Of a stretch of 25,253 nucleotides of DNA, positions 23,316-25,253 are shown piece after piece. Where the stretch lies: NCBI GenBank assembly GCA_937893155.1, contig CALBGU010000140.1, forward strand, positions 1-25,253, given 5' to 3'. Source of the stretch: an uncultured Treponema sp. (GTDB taxonomy: Bacteria > Spirochaetota > Spirochaetia > Treponematales > Treponemataceae). Numbering within the stretch: position 1 is the stretch's first letter; every line of letters begins with the position of its first letter. The notes beneath the pieces were generated by a model. The model did not search any database, had not been told where the DNA came from, and saw nothing but the letters and a program-made list of their open reading frames with translations. The translations under genes were made by a program, and so were the position numbers.

Positions 23316-23440
23316 TGTTCGGAAACTGTAGACTTTTGATGTAGCAATGGGCTTAAGCCCGTTGTCACATCGCGGTTATCGAACAAGTCTATTATCTTTG
23401 CCGATGTGTTCGGTAAAATCATTTTTTGAGGAGAAGTAAG
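23316..23440 (+). promoter_or_regulatory. Structured 5' leader with competing hairpins
   Basis: The leader holds a long hairpin at 23338-23371. GATGT pairs with ACATC, and CAATGGGC pairs with GCCCGTTG (one G-U) around TTAA. The CACATCG of its 3' side (23366-23372) can instead pair with CGATGTG (23402-23408). TAGACTT (23329-23335) pairs with AAGTCTA (23385-23391), and CGAACA (23380-23385) with TGTTCG (23407-23412). GAGGAG (23428-23433) follows a T-rich stretch, then the ATG. Mutually exclusive stems next to a ribosome site suggest a regulatory leader; no known riboswitch class was recognised. Confidence 0.5.
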
Positions 23441-23444
23441 AAAA

Positions 23445-24095
23445 ATGAAACGAGTAAACGGGAATAGCGCGATTACGGCGATTGATACGCTGGCGCTGAA
23501 TGTGGCGGAATTGCTCAAGCAGTTAAGCGAGACGGACGAGAATGTTGCGTTTATCCGCGCAAAAATTACGGAGCTGCAGCAGCTTTTGAACAGCGCAATC
23601 AAGCGCGACAAGGTGTATTCTGGGCTGGACGAGGCGGACAGAGAGCGCGATGAGGTGCTCAAGAAGATTGACGCGACGCTAAACGGTTTGGCGGCATTGC
23701 CCGTGAACGAGATTGCGGAGGCGGCGAAGGTGCTTCTGTTGGAGTGGAAAAAATACACGCTGTCGATTTCGGGCGAGGGGTACGAAAAGGAATCGTCGCT
23801 TATCGAGAGTTTTTATGCAGACGCGCTCAAGCACAGTGCAGAGATAAAGGCGCTTCCCGGTTTTCAGATTCTGCTCGATGCGCTTCGTGCCAAGGAGGAC
23901 GCGTTTAAGGCGAAGACGGACAGTTTTGTAAAGGCACAGGCGGCAGGGGCAAAGAGTGCCACGGCGATAAAAAAAGAATTGATTGCGTTTATCAATTCGT
24001 GTCTTTTGCCGTATCTTGAATCGATGGTTATTATTAAGGGCGGGGTTTACGAGTCGGTTTCAAAGGAACTTTCCGTGCGATTGTCGCGGCTCTAG
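23445..24095 (+). CDS. Helical protein of unknown function (DUF6261-like by eye)
   Basis: The 216-residue protein is nearly all alpha-helical and charged, with no signal peptide, membrane segment or catalytic motif. It contains YSGLDEADRERDEVLKKI, PVNEIAEAAKVLLLEWKKY, ESSLIESFYADALKHSAEI and LRAKEDAFKAKTDSF. This layout recalls the uncharacterised DUF6261 helical proteins of Bacteroidetes, but the assignment is from memory and tentative. A strong promoter, a structured leader and a GAGGAG site precede it, so it is probably well expressed and regulated. Its 3' end overlaps the broken GNAT gene on the other strand by 36 bp. Confidence 0.75.
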   Translation: MKRVNGNSAITAIDTLALNVAELLKQLSETDENVAFIRAKITELQQLLNSAIKRDKVYSGLDEADRERDEVLKKIDATLNGLAALPVNEIAEAAKVLLLEWKKYTLSISGEGYEKESSLIESFYADALKHSAEIKALPGFQILLDALRAKEDAFKAKTDSFVKAQAAGAKSATAIKKELIAFINSCLLPYLESMVIIKGGVYESVSKELSVRLSRL

Positions 24096-24469
24096 CGCAA
24101 ACTCGATTTCGTCGAGGCGGTCGGTGATGGCTTTTCGCCGACCCGTTTGCTCAAAGCCGAAGCGGCGGTACAGACGTGCGGCGGCGGTGTTGTTTTCCAA
24201 AATCCACAGCGTCGGCTTTTCGGTGCATTGCGAAATGGCATAGCGCAAAAGAGTGGAGCCAAAGCCTTTGTTTTGCTCCGCTGGCAAGACGTAGAGGTCT
24301 TCAATCAAACTGCCTGCCACCGACACGACGGCAATGCTCTTTTTCTCCGCGCCGCCGTGTGTAGAGCGATAAAATCCGCCGTGCAAAATGATCTGTGCGA
24401 TTCCTGCCACGAAATCGAGTGCACCCGCGCCGCTTCTGCAATGTTCCTTTCGTCCACGATTTCTATCAT
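24060..24469 (-). pseudogene. Broken GNAT acetyltransferase gene (frameshift with internal deletion)
   Basis: GNAT enzymes move acetyl groups from acetyl-CoA. The 5' part (from 24469) encodes MIEIVDERNIAEAARVHSISWQESHR and FIALHT, a normal GNAT N-terminus. That frame stops at 24305-24307. The rest of the fold continues in another frame: VVSVAGSLIEDLYVLP, EQNKGFGSTLL (acetyl-CoA loop) and NNTAAARLYRRFGF. The frames switch near 24330-24355. In addition, the roughly 25 residues that usually join the HT segment to VVSVxGS are missing, so this is more than one lost base. A read-through frame from 24521 gives a chimeric N-terminus and is not believed. The gene starts 14 bp after the next GNAT gene. 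Confidence 0.75.
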
Positions 24470-24483
24470 TGTTTTGCTCTCGC

Positions 24484-25065
24484 TTACAAAATCTGATACA
24501 TAAAAATGCAATGTCGGTCATAATCAGGCTTTATGTTGGTATGCACAAATGCTTCCATTTCGGACGGCAATCGAGAAAAGCCAAACGACGAATAATGCTG
24601 CAGCAAGTCATCATACGGCAGGGCATAAATATGCAACGCCTGTACTCCGAAAAGTTGTGCACCGTAATGAACCGCAGGCAGAACAAATCGCTTGAAAACC
24701 TGTTCCCCGATTCGCTTCATTTCGGGGTGATTCGCACGATAGACAGAATTAACCGCAAAATTAGAAAGCTCCACAGACGGAATCGTATACTGTATTTCAT
24801 CTCCGTTATCAACCGATTTTATCGTAAAAGAACCAGTATGGAGCGAAAAATATGCCGCAATTTCATTTGTTTCCTTATCGCGAACAAGATACGTCCTGTT
24901 TCCGCCAGTGCGCTCTTCTGCCTCCGCTCGCTCTTTTAGATAAAACTCAAGCCCCTTTCCCGTTTCTTTCGCAACAGAAAACGACTTGATTTCTTCCAAA
25001 TTCTGCAGAGACGAAAGCAGATGTTCATACTTAAAATTTTCATTTTCGATAGGTGCAGTAAGCAT
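24484..25065 (-). CDS. GNAT-like acetyltransferase
   Basis: This 193-residue protein looks like a GNAT-fold acetyltransferase. A beta-rich core (YLVRDKETNEIAAYFSLHTGSF) leads into VELSNFAVNSVYR and a diverged acetyl-CoA loop (RIGEQVFKRFVLPAV). It ends in ALPYDDLLQHYSSFGFSRL, the usual C-terminal YxxxGF. The pyrophosphate-binding loop is degenerate compared with QxxGxG/A. GGAG with normal spacing precedes the ATG and overlaps the stop region of the gene upstream, eight bases away. The pair recalls GNAT toxin-antitoxin operons, but no antitoxin family was recognised, so an ordinary acetyltransferase is equally possible. Confidence 0.7.
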   Translation of the reverse strand: MLTAPIENENFKYEHLLSSLQNLEEIKSFSVAKETGKGLEFYLKERAEAEERTGGNRTYLVRDKETNEIAAYFSLHTGSFTIKSVDNGDEIQYTIPSVELSNFAVNSVYRANHPEMKRIGEQVFKRFVLPAVHYGAQLFGVQALHIYALPYDDLLQHYSSFGFSRLPSEMEAFVHTNIKPDYDRHCIFMYQIL

Positions 25066-25073
25066 ATTCTCTC

Positions 25074-25253
25074 CTAGTACGACGGCATTGCAAGCACACG
25101 CTCACGGGTTTTTTCGTCCATTTGTGCCAGTCTGCGAGCATTTTCTTCGTCGATTTCCTTATCGAGTTCTGTAAAATCTGGCTTTGGAGTATTCAGAATG
25201 TAAAGCGCAACTTTCTTTACCATGCTGTCATCTGGCAGCAAATCCAATTCTTC
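25074..25253 (-). CDS. 3' end of a small gene upstream of the GNAT gene (start outside window)
   Basis: The minus frame is open from the window edge to a TAG at 25074-25076, encoding 59 residues. They are charged and helical: DDSMVKKVALYILN, then PDFTELDKEIDEENARRLAQ, then EKTRERVLAMPSY at the end. The protein is not recognised. The eight-base gap to the GNAT gene and the GGAG at the junction indicate co-transcription and probably coupling. It could be an antitoxin-like partner or an unrelated regulator; the missing N-terminus would decide. Confidence 0.65.
   Translation of the reverse strand, partial: EELDLLPDDSMVKKVALYILNTPKPDFTELDKEIDEENARRLAQMDEKTRERVLAMPSY

Noticed and set aside
22990..23331. 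Plus-strand reading frame with a 14-residue repeat (LLTNNSLTDCSDSQ)
   Set aside because: It starts at a GTG inside the 2H phosphoesterase gene on the other strand, has no ribosome site and runs through the promoter at 23282. The open frame follows from 42 being a multiple of three.
24305..24360. Programmed -1 frameshift at an A-rich stretch in the GNAT gene
   Set aside because: The codon phase does not place a proper slippery heptamer there, and about 25 residues of the fold are missing in any case.
24060..24521. Single intact GNAT gene of 153 residues
   Set aside because: The first half of that frame does not resemble a GNAT fold, while another frame holds the real N-terminus. The gene is better read as broken.

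Overview
The window looks like chromosomal DNA from a spirochaete of the genus Treponema, probably a host-associated species. The reasons are FlaB-type periplasmic-filament flagellins carrying the INHNMS N-terminus, a treponeme-like flgL-fliW-csrA block, and a fliD-centred cluster that runs straight into tsaE/tsaB. The genus assignment is inference from protein resemblance and gene order; no rRNA or tRNA was seen.

Layout. 1-1796 (+): the 3' part of flgL, then fliW and csrA, translationally coupled. 1797-9633 (-): a flagellar region read right to left. It has two flagellin genes, each with its own leader and terminator, then flaG, fliD, an unrecognised gene with a beta-grasp-like N-terminus, a membrane-anchored PilZ protein, a small unknown gene, tsaE and tsaB. 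csrA and tsaB converge with abutting stop codons. 9828-14193 (-): a sigma-factor-like gene, rdgB, tldD and tldE. 14295-20353 (-): nrnA (DHH phosphoesterase), a small secreted protein, argF behind a strong promoter with two inverted copies of a 15-bp motif, dinG with a RadC-like JAMM domain fused to its N-terminus, and a HAD phosphatase. 20505-22454 (+): a multi-pass membrane protein with a degenerate GGDEF region and an intact-looking EAL domain. 22437-25253: an accessory-looking tail with a 2H phosphoesterase, an array of 42-bp tandem repeats directly upstream of a near-consensus promoter, a structured leader, a helical protein of unknown function, a broken GNAT gene, an intact GNAT gene and the 3' end of another small gene.

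How the genes fit together. Two regulatory themes recur. First, fliW-csrA lies beside two flagellin genes whose leaders carry GGA motifs at or near the Shine-Dalgarno, as expected for a FliW-CsrA-flagellin feedback loop. Second, three candidate c-di-GMP functions occur in 20 kb: a PilZ receptor embedded in the flagellar cluster, an EAL phosphodiesterase, and an NrnA-type nuclease family able to remove the pGpG product. The part that best fits 'undescribed' is 23054-24095. There a repeat array with an exact 42-bp period (about four helical turns) ends three bases before a -35 hexamer, followed by a leader with mutually exclusive hairpins and a gene of unknown function. The RadC-DinG fusion and the sigma-like protein are the next most interesting.
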